The notes beneath the pieces are model-generated. The model saw nothing but the letters and a program-made list of their open reading frames with translations. It was not told where the DNA came from and searched no databases. DNA of 64,000 nt from Clostridium pasteurianum DSM 525 = ATCC 6013. Lineage in GTDB: Bacteria; Bacillota; Clostridia; Clostridiales; Clostridiaceae. Location: the NCBI RefSeq assembly GCF_000807255.1, contig NZ_CP009268.1, positions 2,262,384 to 2,326,383 on the forward strand, written 5' to 3'. Shown here piece after piece: positions 36,753 to 45,616 of this stretch. Numbering within the stretch: position 1 is the stretch's first letter; the number at the start of each line of letters is the position of its first letter. The translations under genes and the position numbers were made by a program.

Positions 36753-36823
36753 TTAAATTTGAATTTTAATAATCAATGCTATAATATCTGTATTTTAATC
36801 TTAAATTATATATATCTAGTTAT

Positions 36824-37255
36824 TTAATTGCCATGAACATGTTCATGTATACACTCTGAATGAGTCTTCATTTCCCATGCTTCAAGTCCTACACTCTCTC
36901 TATAGTTATTTATAGCCTTATGAATAGCTTCTTCTGCTAAAACTGAACAATGCATCTTTACTGGTGGAAGACCATCTAGTGCTTCTGCTACAGCTTTGTT
37001 AGTAAGATTCCAAGCCTCTTCAATACTTTTTCCCTTTATAAGTTCTGTTGCCATACTTGAAGAAGCTATAGCTGATCCACATCCAAAAGTTTTAAATTTT
37101 ACATCTTTAATTATATTATCTTTTACTTCTATATAGATTTTCATTATATCTCCACATTGTGGATTTCCAACTTCACCAATACCATTAGCATTTTCTATTT
37201 CTCCAACATTTCTAGGATTTCTGAAATGATCCATTACTTTATCACTATATATCAT
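36824..37255 (-). CDS. iscU: iron-sulfur cluster scaffold protein IscU/NifU-like
   Basis: Scaffold on which Fe-S clusters are assembled with sulfur from NifS. The ATG at 37255 gives 143 residues starting MIYSDKVMDHFRNPRNVGEI, the IscU N-terminus. The three cluster-ligand cysteines are in NPQCGDIMKI, TFGCGSAIASSSM and VKMHCSVLAEEAI. The C-terminus has a His-rich tail (HEHVHGN). It begins 3 bases after nifS ends, in the same operon. Confidence 0.95.
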   Translation of the reverse strand: MIYSDKVMDHFRNPRNVGEIENANGIGEVGNPQCGDIMKIYIEVKDNIIKDVKFKTFGCGSAIASSSMATELIKGKSIEEAWNLTNKAVAEALDGLPPVKMHCSVLAEEAIHKAINNYRESVGLEAWEMKTHSECIHEHVHGN

Positions 37256-37257
37256 AA

Positions 37258-38451
37258 TTATCTTTCCCCTTTCTCTTTTAAGAAATCTTCCCAAAGTGGT
37301 GACATTTCTCTTCTTTTTCTTATTATTTCTGGTAATACTTCTAATACATAATCTACATCTTCTTCTGTACTCTTTGCTCCTAGAGTTAATCTAAGAGATC
37401 CATGAGCAGTTTCATGTGGCAATCCTATAGCTAAAAGTACGTGAGATGGATCTAAAGAAGCTGATGCACAAGCACTACCAGTAGAAGCGTATATACCATC
37501 AAAATCTAAATCAAGTAGTAAAGTTTCTCCTTCTATACCAATAAAACTAAAATCTGAATTTCCTGGTAGTCTTCTATTGTCGCTAGGGCCATTTAATTTT
37601 GTATAAGGTATTTTTTCCATTATTCTCTTTACCAATTTATTTCTTAAATTATTAAGTCTTTGTGATTCTTCTTCAAGCTCTGATGTAGCAAGTTCTATAG
37701 CTTTTCCTATGCCAACAATACCAGCAATGTTCTCTGTACTTGCTCTTCTTCCCCTTTCCTGTCCTCCGCCATGTATTAAATTTTCTATTTTTATACCACG
37801 CCTTATATATAAAGCACCTATACCCTTTGGTCCATAGAATTTATGTCCAGCTAAAGACAATAAATCTATATTCATATCTTTTACATCAACTTTTACGTGA
37901 CCAATTGCCTGTACTGCATCTGTATGAAATAATATTTTCTTTTCTCTACAAATTTCTCCAATTTCTTTTATAGGTTCAATTGTACCTATTTCATTATTGG
38001 CAAACATAACAGATACTAATATAGTCTTTTCTGTTATGGCATTCTTTAAATCTTCTACTTTTACAAATCCTTCTTCATCTACAGGAAGATAAGTGATTTC
38101 AAAACCATTTTTTTCTAAAAATTTAGCAGTATGTAAAATAGCATGATGTTCAATCTGTGTAGTAATTATGTGATTTCCTTTATTCCTATGTGCAAGGGCT
38201 ATACCTTTTAATGCCCAGTTATCTGCTTCTGATCCACCTCCAGTAAAATATATTTCATCTTTTTCAGCATTTATAGCTTTAGCTACTCTTTCTCTTGCAA
38301 TATTAATAGCTTTTTTTGTGTTGTCTGAAAAAGTGTATAAAGAAGATGGATTACCAAATTCCTCTGTAAAATAAGGCAACATTTCCTCTAAAACTTCTGA
38401 CCTTGTGTAAGTAGTAGCTGCATAATCCATATAAACTCTTTTTTCACTCAT
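37258..38451 (-). CDS. nifS: cysteine desulfurase NifS/IscS
   Basis: PLP enzyme that removes sulfur from cysteine for Fe-S cluster and thio-cofactor synthesis. The start is ATG at 38451 after GGAGAGG, giving 397 residues that begin MSEKRVYMDYAATTY. The PLP lysine is in LAGHKFYGPKG, with the His of IEHHAIL and the Asp/Gln of DAVQAIGH. The catalytic Cys is in STGSACASASLDPSHVL. It overlaps the end of the upstream regulator gene by 8 bases. Confidence 0.96.
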   Translation of the reverse strand: MSEKRVYMDYAATTYTRSEVLEEMLPYFTEEFGNPSSLYTFSDNTKKAINIARERVAKAINAEKDEIYFTGGGSEADNWALKGIALAHRNKGNHIITTQIEHHAILHTAKFLEKNGFEITYLPVDEEGFVKVEDLKNAITEKTILVSVMFANNEIGTIEPIKEIGEICREKKILFHTDAVQAIGHVKVDVKDMNIDLLSLAGHKFYGPKGIGALYIRRGIKIENLIHGGGQERGRRASTENIAGIVGIGKAIELATSELEEESQRLNNLRNKLVKRIMEKIPYTKLNGPSDNRRLPGNSDFSFIGIEGETLLLDLDFDGIYASTGSACASASLDPSHVLLAIGLPHETAHGSLRLTLGAKSTEEDVDYVLEVLPEIIRKRREMSPLWEDFLKEKGER

Positions 38452-38884
38452 GTATATCCTCTCCTTTAAGCTGTATACTCTTATAATCGTCAACCATATC
38501 CTGTAATGTTATGGACCTGGTAACATTGTCTATACTTTCCTTAAGCTTGGCCCATAGAAGTCTTGTAGCACAACAGCTACTGTTACTGCAAACTCCATCT
38601 TCTTCAATACACTCTGAAATTTCTATAGGCCCTTCAAGTATATCTAAAATTTGATTAACACTTATTTCTCTAGGATTTTTGTTTAAAACATAACCACCTT
38701 GTGCTCCTCTAATACTTTTTATTAAATCACCTTTCCTAAGAGCTGAGAATAATTGTTCTAAATAATATTCGGAAATACTCTGTCTTTCAGAAATACTTTT
38801 AATTGAAACAGGTGCTTTTCCATAGTTTATAGCTAAGTCAACCATGGCTTTCACACCATATCTTCCTTTAGTTGAAAGCTTCAT
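38444..38884 (-). CDS. iscR: Rrf2 family regulator, IscR-like
   Basis: Winged-helix repressor, 146 residues starting MKLSTKGRYGVKAMVDLA. The recognition helix region is SISEYYLEQLFSALRKGDLIKSIRGAQGGYVL. Three or four cysteines (CIEEDGVCSNSSCC, about 99-112) match the Fe-S ligands of IscR-type sensors, and it is the first gene of an isc operon. It therefore probably senses Fe-S status and regulates itself, nifS and iscU. CymR-type cysteine control is an alternative but is less consistent with the cysteine cluster. Confidence 0.88.
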   Translation of the reverse strand: MKLSTKGRYGVKAMVDLAINYGKAPVSIKSISERQSISEYYLEQLFSALRKGDLIKSIRGAQGGYVLNKNPREISVNQILDILEGPIEISECIEEDGVCSNSSCCATRLLWAKLKESIDNVTRSITLQDMVDDYKSIQLKGEDIHE

Positions 38885-38954
38885 TAGCTCACTTCCTTTA
38901 TGATTATGACCCATTAATTTTAAACTTGAGTATTTTACTAAACTTTATGTCATT

Positions 38955-38983
38955 ATAATATCAAACCAGAGTAAAACTGTCAA
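38955..38983 (-). promoter_or_regulatory. promoter of the iscR-nifS-iscU operon
   Basis: A perfect -35 TTGACA (38983-38978), a 17-base spacer and a -10 TATTAT (38960-38955) lie about 70 bases before the iscR start. Rrf2-type binding sites usually overlap such promoters, but no clear dyad was identified. Confidence 0.8.
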
Positions 38984-38989
38984 CAATAA

Positions 38990-39198
38990 TTTTATATAAT
39001 TTAAAACTTATCTTAAATAAATTTTAAATTATATCAGCAATATTTTAATAAATTATCAAATCAATCTATTAATTGATATATTTTTGCATAGAATTATAAA
39101 ACAATATATCATTTTATGCTATAGACATTATTTAAAATCAATCACCTAATTTTCTCATAATAATAAATAAATATTTTATTCAATTTAAGCAAAAATAA
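38990..39198. other. AT-rich gap between isc promoter and gltD
   Basis: About 200 bases of very AT-rich sequence with no open frame bearing a ribosome site and no long inverted repeat. Confidence 0.6.
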
Positions 39199-39238
39199 AA
39201 AAGCAAGGTATGCATACATTATGTATACATACCTTTAT
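39199..39238 (-). terminator. gltD terminator
   Basis: Imperfect arms AGGTATGTATACAT / GTATGCATACCT are followed by TGCTTTTTTATT on the minus strand, just after the gltD stop. Confidence 0.85.
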
Positions 39239-39241
39239 ATA

Positions 39242-40672
39242 CTAACCTCTTAATAGGCTCTCACCCATCAAATATTCGTCAACAGCTTTAGCTGCCTGTC
39301 TTCCATCATTTATAGCCCAAACTACAAGTGATTGACCCCTTCTCATATCTCCAGCTGTAAATACTCCTTTTACACTAGTCATATGATTCTCGTCTGCAGC
39401 AATATTACCTCTATTATCCAGCTTTAAATTTAAAGTATCTATAATACCTTCATGTTGAGGATGTACAAATCCCATTGCCAATAATACTAAATCTACTTTT
39501 TTGGTAAACTTAGAACCTGGAACCTCTGTAGGAACAAATCTTCCAGAGGCATCCTTACCCCATTTAACTTTTATTCCTTCTATAGCTGTAACTTTTCCAT
39601 TTTCTCCAATAAATTTCTTAGTTTCAATACACCATTCTCTAATAGATCCTTCTTCATGAGAAGTAGATGTTTTTAATGTTTTAGGATATAATGGCCATGG
39701 CATTGTTTCATCTCTTTCTTCAGGAGGTTTTGGCATTATTTCAAATTGATATACATTTTTAGCTCCTTCTCTAATAGAAGTACCAATACAGTCAGAACCA
39801 GTATCTCCTCCACCTATAACTAAAACATTTTTATCTTTTACATCTATAGGCTCTACATCATCACCAGCTACTTTTTTATTTATATAAGTTAAAAAGTCAA
39901 CAGCAAAATATATACCATCAAGTTCTCTTCCCTCTATTGGCAAATCCCTTGGAATTGTAGATCCACCACAAAGAACTACTGCATTAAAGCTTTCCTTAAT
40001 ATCTTTTATATCATAATTCTTTCCTATATCTGCATTGGTTTTAAATATAATTCCTTCTTCTTTCATTAGACTTACTCTTCTATCAATAACTTCTTTCTCT
40101 AACTTAAAATCTGGAATACCATATCTTAGAAGTCCACCTATTCTGTCATGTCTTTCAAATACAGTAACGGTATGTCCTACAGAGTTTAATTCAGCAGCCA
40201 CAGCAAGTCCAGATGGACCTGACCCTACTACAGCTACATTTTTTCCTGTTCTAACTTTTGGTGGATTAGGCTTTATTAAATTTTCCTTAAAAGCTTTTTC
40301 AATAATACCAAGTTCTAGTTCCTTTATTGCTACAGGATCAGAATTTACCCCTAACGTACAAGCACCTTCGCAAAGAGCTGGACAAACTCTACCTGTAAAT
40401 TCAGGAAAATTACTTGTTAAATATAATCTTTTAAAAGCAGATTCAAAATCATTATTATATACCATATCATTAAAATCCGGCATTAAATTGCCAAGCGGAC
40501 AGCCCCATGAACAGAAAGGAGTTCCACATTCCATACATCTAGCACCTTGTTCTTTTAATTCTTCTTCTTTCATTGGAAGATAAATTTGTTTATAATCTTT
40601 TATTCTATCTTTAACGGGACGTTTTTTTGCCGTCTTTCTTTTATACTCTTTAAAACCAGTTGTTTTTCCCAT
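39242..40672 (-). CDS. gltD: glutamate synthase small subunit
   Basis: NADPH-oxidising flavoprotein subunit of glutamate synthase. Its 476 residues begin MGKTTGFKEYKRK. Order: an N-terminal Fe-S domain with CMECGTPFC, CPLGNLMPDFN and CPALCEGACTLG cysteines, then FAD-binding (VAVVGSGPSGLAVAAELN) and NADPH-binding (VLVIGGGDTGSDC) Rossmann folds, and the C-terminal GVFTAGDMRRGQSLVVWAI. It lies 12 bases downstream of gltB. Confidence 0.96.
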   Translation of the reverse strand: MGKTTGFKEYKRKTAKKRPVKDRIKDYKQIYLPMKEEELKEQGARCMECGTPFCSWGCPLGNLMPDFNDMVYNNDFESAFKRLYLTSNFPEFTGRVCPALCEGACTLGVNSDPVAIKELELGIIEKAFKENLIKPNPPKVRTGKNVAVVGSGPSGLAVAAELNSVGHTVTVFERHDRIGGLLRYGIPDFKLEKEVIDRRVSLMKEEGIIFKTNADIGKNYDIKDIKESFNAVVLCGGSTIPRDLPIEGRELDGIYFAVDFLTYINKKVAGDDVEPIDVKDKNVLVIGGGDTGSDCIGTSIREGAKNVYQFEIMPKPPEERDETMPWPLYPKTLKTSTSHEEGSIREWCIETKKFIGENGKVTAIEGIKVKWGKDASGRFVPTEVPGSKFTKKVDLVLLAMGFVHPQHEGIIDTLNLKLDNRGNIAADENHMTSVKGVFTAGDMRRGQSLVVWAINDGRQAAKAVDEYLMGESLLRG

Positions 40673-40684
40673 ATCATTTCACTC

Positions 40685-43600
40685 CTATGCTCTCAAAGCG
40701 GAAATTTCTTTATTTTTCTCTAGCAAAATTTTCTTATAAGCAGTTGGTATGATCTTTTTTAATTTCTTCTGTGCTTTATCCCAATTTTTAATTAAGCTAG
40801 CTGCTTTTAAACTTTGAGTGTATTTTTCGTGTTCTGCAATCATTGCATGGACTTTCTCTATATCATCTTCATCTAATTCATCAATATCTACAGAAGCATT
40901 TACAATATTGCTTCTCAATGAATCCTCTTCATCAAGTACATAAGCTATTCCACCACTCATTCCAGCAGCAAAATTTCTTCCAATTTTACCGATAACAAGC
41001 ACAGTTCCACCAGTCATATATTCACAGCAATGATCGCCAACACCTTCTACTACTGCTAAAGCACCACTATTCCTTACTGCAAATCTTTCTCCTACCAATC
41101 CATTTACGAACAATTTCCCTTCAGTTGCTCCATAGAGAATAGTATTACCTGCTATTACATTCTCATCTTGCTTATAACTTGCATTAGCTGGTGTCTTAAT
41201 TATTATATTAGCTCCTGAAAGACCTTTACCAACATAATCATTTGCCTCACCTTCAAGATTAAGTGTCAATCCATGTGCACCAAAGGCACCAAAACTTTGT
41301 CCAGCAGATCCTTTGAAGTTAAACTGTATTGTATTTTCTGGTAAGCCTTTATTTCCATATAGTTTTGCAATTTTTCCACTAATCATAGCCCCAACGGTTC
41401 TATCTGTATTCTTTATTTCAAAATTAGCAACTACTTTACTTCCATTATTTAAAGCATCTTGAGCTATTTTTATTAATTTATAGTCCATAGAGTTTTCAAT
41501 TCCATGATCTTGTTTCTTTACACAATATGGCTTTATTCTACTTGGCATATCAGGTTTATATAATACTTTAGAAAGATCTATTCCTTTTGCCTTCCAATGG
41601 CTGCTTTCATCTTTAACTTCTATTTTATCAACTCTTCCTACCATTTCGTTCATAGTCCTGAATCCAAGTTTTGCCATATATTCTCTAACTTCCATTGCAA
41701 TAAATGTCAGGAAGTTCACTATGTGTTCTGGTTTTCCTCTAAAATTCTTTCTTAATTCTGGATCCTGAGTTGCAATTCCCATCTCACAAGTATTTAAATG
41801 ACAATTTCTAAGCATTGTACATCCGAGTACTACTAGTAATGTTGTTGCAAATACAAATTCTTCTGCACCTAAAAGAGTTGCTACCACTATATCTCTACCA
41901 GTTTTTAACTGTCCATCAGTTTGAAGAACTACCCTGCTTCTTAAATCATTTAGTAAAAGTACCTGTTGTGCTTCTGAAAGACCAAGTTCCCAAGGTATAC
42001 CTGCATGTTTAATAGATGACACTGGTGAAGCACCTGTACCTCCATCATGACCACTTACAAGTATTGCATCTGCATGAGCCTTTGCAACTCCTGCTGCTAC
42101 TGTACCAACACCCACTTCTGATACTAATTTTACATTTATTCTAGCTTCAGGATTTGTAGATTTCAAATCATAAATAAGCTGTGCTAAATCCTCAATTGAA
42201 TATATATCATGATGAGGTGGTGGTGATATTAAATCTATTCCCGGTGTTGAATGTCTAACTCTAGCTATAGCTTCATCAACTTTTCTGCCTGGTAATTGTC
42301 CACCTTCTCCAGGTTTTGCTCCTTGAGCCATTTTTATTTGTAATTCATCTGCATTAACTAAATATTCTGCATTAACACCAAATCTAGCTGAAGCAATTTG
42401 TTTTATAGCACTTCTCTTCCAATCTCCATTAGGTGATTTTTTATATCTTATCGGATCTTCTCCACCTTCACCGCTATTGCTTTTCCCGCCTATTCTATTC
42501 ATAGCAATTGCTATAGCCTCATGAGCTTCTTTACTTATTGAGCCGAAAGACATAGCTCCTGCACAGAATCTCTTTAGTATTTCACTTACTGGTTCTACTT
42601 CTTCTATTGGAATTGAATTGTCTTCTTTAAATTTAAACATCCCTCTAATAGTACATAAATTTTTGTCTTGATTATTTATAAGCCCAGCATATTCTTTATA
42701 TAATTTATAATCATTATTTCTTGTAGAAACTTGAAGTTTGTATATGGATTCTGGATTAAATAAATGGAATTCTCCATTTTTTCTCCATGCATAATTTCCA
42801 CCTACATCCAGTTCCGAAACTGGTTTTCTTATCTTATTGAAAGCATTTTTATGTCTTATTAGGACTTCTTCTGCTAATGTTTCTATTCCTATGCCTTCTA
42901 TCCTTGAAGGTGTTCCCTCAAAATATTTATCTACAAAATCACTCTTAAGTCCTATAGCCTCAAATATTTGTGCACCGTGATAACTTCTCAATGTTGATAT
43001 ACCCATTTTAGATAAAATTTTAAGTAATCCATGATTTACTGCATATATATAATTATCTACAGCTTTTTCATAAGATATATCTTTTATTTCTCCATCGTTC
43101 ACCATAGCTTTTATAGATTGATAAGCTATATATGGATTAACCGCTGTTGCTCCATATCCTAAAAGAAGAGCTGCATGCATAGTCTCTCTTGCTTCACCAG
43201 TTTCTACTATAATAGAAACCTTAGTACGAGTTTTTTCTCTAATCAAATGATGGTGAACTGCAGATACTGCCAAAAGACTTGGTATTGCAGCCTCATATGA
43301 ATTACTTGATTTATCGCTTAAAACTAATATATTGTAGCCCTTATTTACTGCATCAGAAGCTCTTTCACAAATCTTTTCCAAAGCTGCTTTAAATCCATCT
43401 ATACCTGTATCATACTTAAATGTAATTGGTATAGTTATAGCCTTAAAGTCATTATTATTTAACACCTTTATTTTTGACATTTCTAAATCTGTAAGAATAG
43501 GTGACTGTATTTCTATAAAAGGATTGTTATAAAGTTCTTTATTTAGTATATTTCCCTGTGATCCTATATAGTTTATAAGTGAAGTTACAAGTTCTTCTCT

Positions 43601-45205
43601 TATTGGATCTATTGGAGGATTTGTAACTTGTGCAAATAACTGTTTAAAGTAAGCAAACAATACTTGTGGCTTATTGGATAAAACTGCAAGTGGAGTATCA
43701 TTACCCATAGATCCAAGAGGTTCTTTAGCTGTAGATGCCATACCTTTTAAAATTATTTTTAAGTCCTCTAGGGTGTATCCAAAGGCCTGTTGTCTTTCCT
43801 TTAATATCTCTGGTATTATCTGTGAATCTTCTTCAAATCCATTTAAATCATCTAAATCAAATTTATATTTTGATATAGCTTCTTTATAAGGTTTATCAGA
43901 ACAAATAGATTTTTTAATTTCTTCATCACTGATAATTTTACCTTTACTTGTATCGATCAAGAATATTTTTCCTGGCTCTAATTTTCCCTTTTCAAGTATA
44001 TCTTCTGTTGCAAAATCCAAAACCCCTGCTTCTGAAGAAAGAACTACTGTTCCACTTTTTGTTATTACATATCTAGCTGGTCTCAATCCATTTCTATCAA
44101 GAACCGCTCCAACCTGTACTCCATCAGTAAAAGTAACAGCAGCTGGCCCATCCCAAGGCTCTATAAGAGAACCATAATATTCATAAAAAGCTCTTTTATC
44201 CTCATTCATTTCTTTATTTTCTTCCCAAGCTTCTGGTATAAGCATCATCATTGCCTGGGCAGGTGTTCTTCCATCCATAACCAAAAGTTCAAAAACATTA
44301 TCTAATGAAGCAGAATCACTTCCCGCAGGATTTATAATTGGGAATAATTTACTTATATTTTTGCCAAAAACCTTTGATTCCAAAACTCCTTCTCTTGCAT
44401 GCATCCAATTTCTATTACCTCTTATAGTATTTATTTCACCATTATGGGCTAAATATCTAAAAGGTTGTGCCAAATCCCAAGTAGGGAAAGTATTTGTACT
44501 AAATCTCTGGTGAACCAAAGCAAAAGCACTTGTAAAATTTATATCATTTAAATCCATGTAATAATTTGTAATTTGATCTGGAAGAAGCAAACCTTTATAT
44601 ATAATTTTTTTACTGGACAGACTACAAACATAAAAATAATTTGATCCATTATCTAATAGTCTTTTTACTTCACTTTCAGCTCTTTTTCGAATTATATATA
44701 ATTTTTTTTCAAACTCATCTTTATTTGCACATTTATTTCCTATAAATATTTGTTTTATTACAGGTTCCGATCCCTTTGCAGTTCTTCCTATAACTCTGCC
44801 ATCAGTCGGCACATTTCTCCATCCAAGAAATTCCTGACCCTCTTCCTGTATTACTCTCTCTACTATTCCTTCACATTGATGAGTTAAGGTTGTTTCTTTA
44901 GGTAAAAAAATCATACCTACTCCGTAGTCACCTTCTTCCGGTAACACTACTCCGAGATTATCACATGCTATTTTAAAGAATTCATGCGGTATTTGAAACA
45001 TTATACCAGCACCATCACCAGTTTTAACATCGGATCCAACACCACCTCTGTGAGTTAAATTCACCAATATTTCTATACCCTTTTTTATAATATCATGGGT
45101 TTTTTCACCCTTTATATTTGCTACAAACCCTATACCACAATTATCTTTTTCAAATTGTGAATCATATAGTCCTTGGTTTTCTGGATAACCAATTTTTACG
45201 TTCAT
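40685..45205 (-). CDS. gltB: glutamate synthase large subunit
   Basis: Makes two glutamates from glutamine and 2-oxoglutarate. It has 1506 residues, the usual length. The N-terminal class II glutaminase domain has the nucleophile Cys at about residue 23 in KDNCGIGFVANIKGEKTH, exposed after removal of a short pro-peptide. The FMN/Fe-S synthase domain contains PGEGGQLPGRKVDEAIARVRHSTPG, SGHDGGTGASP and the 3Fe-4S cysteines in CTMLRNCHLNTCEMGIATQ. A C-terminal GXGXG helix domain follows. The start has a GGGGGG ribosome site. Confidence 0.97.
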   Translation of the reverse strand: MNVKIGYPENQGLYDSQFEKDNCGIGFVANIKGEKTHDIIKKGIEILVNLTHRGGVGSDVKTGDGAGIMFQIPHEFFKIACDNLGVVLPEEGDYGVGMIFLPKETTLTHQCEGIVERVIQEEGQEFLGWRNVPTDGRVIGRTAKGSEPVIKQIFIGNKCANKDEFEKKLYIIRKRAESEVKRLLDNGSNYFYVCSLSSKKIIYKGLLLPDQITNYYMDLNDINFTSAFALVHQRFSTNTFPTWDLAQPFRYLAHNGEINTIRGNRNWMHAREGVLESKVFGKNISKLFPIINPAGSDSASLDNVFELLVMDGRTPAQAMMMLIPEAWEENKEMNEDKRAFYEYYGSLIEPWDGPAAVTFTDGVQVGAVLDRNGLRPARYVITKSGTVVLSSEAGVLDFATEDILEKGKLEPGKIFLIDTSKGKIISDEEIKKSICSDKPYKEAISKYKFDLDDLNGFEEDSQIIPEILKERQQAFGYTLEDLKIILKGMASTAKEPLGSMGNDTPLAVLSNKPQVLFAYFKQLFAQVTNPPIDPIREELVTSLINYIGSQGNILNKELYNNPFIEIQSPILTDLEMSKIKVLNNNDFKAITIPITFKYDTGIDGFKAALEKICERASDAVNKGYNILVLSDKSSNSYEAAIPSLLAVSAVHHHLIREKTRTKVSIIVETGEARETMHAALLLGYGATAVNPYIAYQSIKAMVNDGEIKDISYEKAVDNYIYAVNHGLLKILSKMGISTLRSYHGAQIFEAIGLKSDFVDKYFEGTPSRIEGIGIETLAEEVLIRHKNAFNKIRKPVSELDVGGNYAWRKNGEFHLFNPESIYKLQVSTRNNDYKLYKEYAGLINNQDKNLCTIRGMFKFKEDNSIPIEEVEPVSEILKRFCAGAMSFGSISKEAHEAIAIAMNRIGGKSNSGEGGEDPIRYKKSPNGDWKRSAIKQIASARFGVNAEYLVNADELQIKMAQGAKPGEGGQLPGRKVDEAIARVRHSTPGIDLISPPPHHDIYSIEDLAQLIYDLKSTNPEARINVKLVSEVGVGTVAAGVAKAHADAILVSGHDGGTGASPVSSIKHAGIPWELGLSEAQQVLLLNDLRSRVVLQTDGQLKTGRDIVVATLLGAEEFVFATTLLVVLGCTMLRNCHLNTCEMGIATQDPELRKNFRGKPEHIVNFLTFIAMEVREYMAKLGFRTMNEMVGRVDKIEVKDESSHWKAKGIDLSKVLYKPDMPSRIKPYCVKKQDHGIENSMDYKLIKIAQDALNNGSKVVANFEIKNTDRTVGAMISGKIAKLYGNKGLPENTIQFNFKGSAGQSFGAFGAHGLTLNLEGEANDYVGKGLSGANIIIKTPANASYKQDENVIAGNTILYGATEGKLFVNGLVGERFAVRNSGALAVVEGVGDHCCEYMTGGTVLVIGKIGRNFAAGMSGGIAYVLDEEDSLRSNIVNASVDIDELDEDDIEKVHAMIAEHEKYTQSLKAASLIKNWDKAQKKLKKIIPTAYKKILLEKNKEISALRA

Positions 45206-45231
45206 TATTTTTAGCCCCCCTGAAATTTAAA

Positions 45232-45261
45232 ATTATACTGATATATTATATTTTTTATCAA
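45232..45261 (-). promoter_or_regulatory. candidate promoter of gltB-gltD
   Basis: TTGATA (45261-45256), an 18-base spacer and TATAAT (45237-45232) lie about 27 bases before the gltB start. Plausible, but the region is so AT-rich that the call is tentative. Confidence 0.4.
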
Positions 45262-45616
45262 TATATATCAATAAAAATTTCTTCCAAATTTATATATTAT
45301 ATATATTTATTTTAGTGAACCTGTGTATTATATATTATAATTGTATTTTTGACGCTTTTCAACTGAAAACTTGCATTTTTACTTATTATTATTTTTTTAT
45401 TGAAAAATTAATCATTTTAAATTTTTAAATATATACATTTGATAGAATAATTATAAATAATTTAAATTTATTTTATTACCATTTTAATACACATATTGTA
45501 TTTATAATACTACTTGCCATAAAAAATTAATGAATATATATAATTTTTGTAAAATTTATTTTTTTAATAAAAAATTTATATATGAAATATATATTGTTGA
45601 AATATTCACAATCAAA
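45262..45616. other. AT-rich gap upstream of gltB
   Basis: About 350 bases with no supported gene and no strong hairpin. It holds only AT-rich promoter-like sequence and the weakly T-rich end of the helicase gene. Confidence 0.6.

Noticed and set aside
40035-40583. 182-residue plus-strand open frame opposite gltD
   Set aside because: Antisense shadow of a well-conserved gene; no ribosome site and no protein family resemblance.
45262-45616. Possible leader regulator (T-box or riboswitch) before gltB
   Set aside because: No T-box core, no conserved riboswitch motif and no strong hairpin; only AT-rich DNA.
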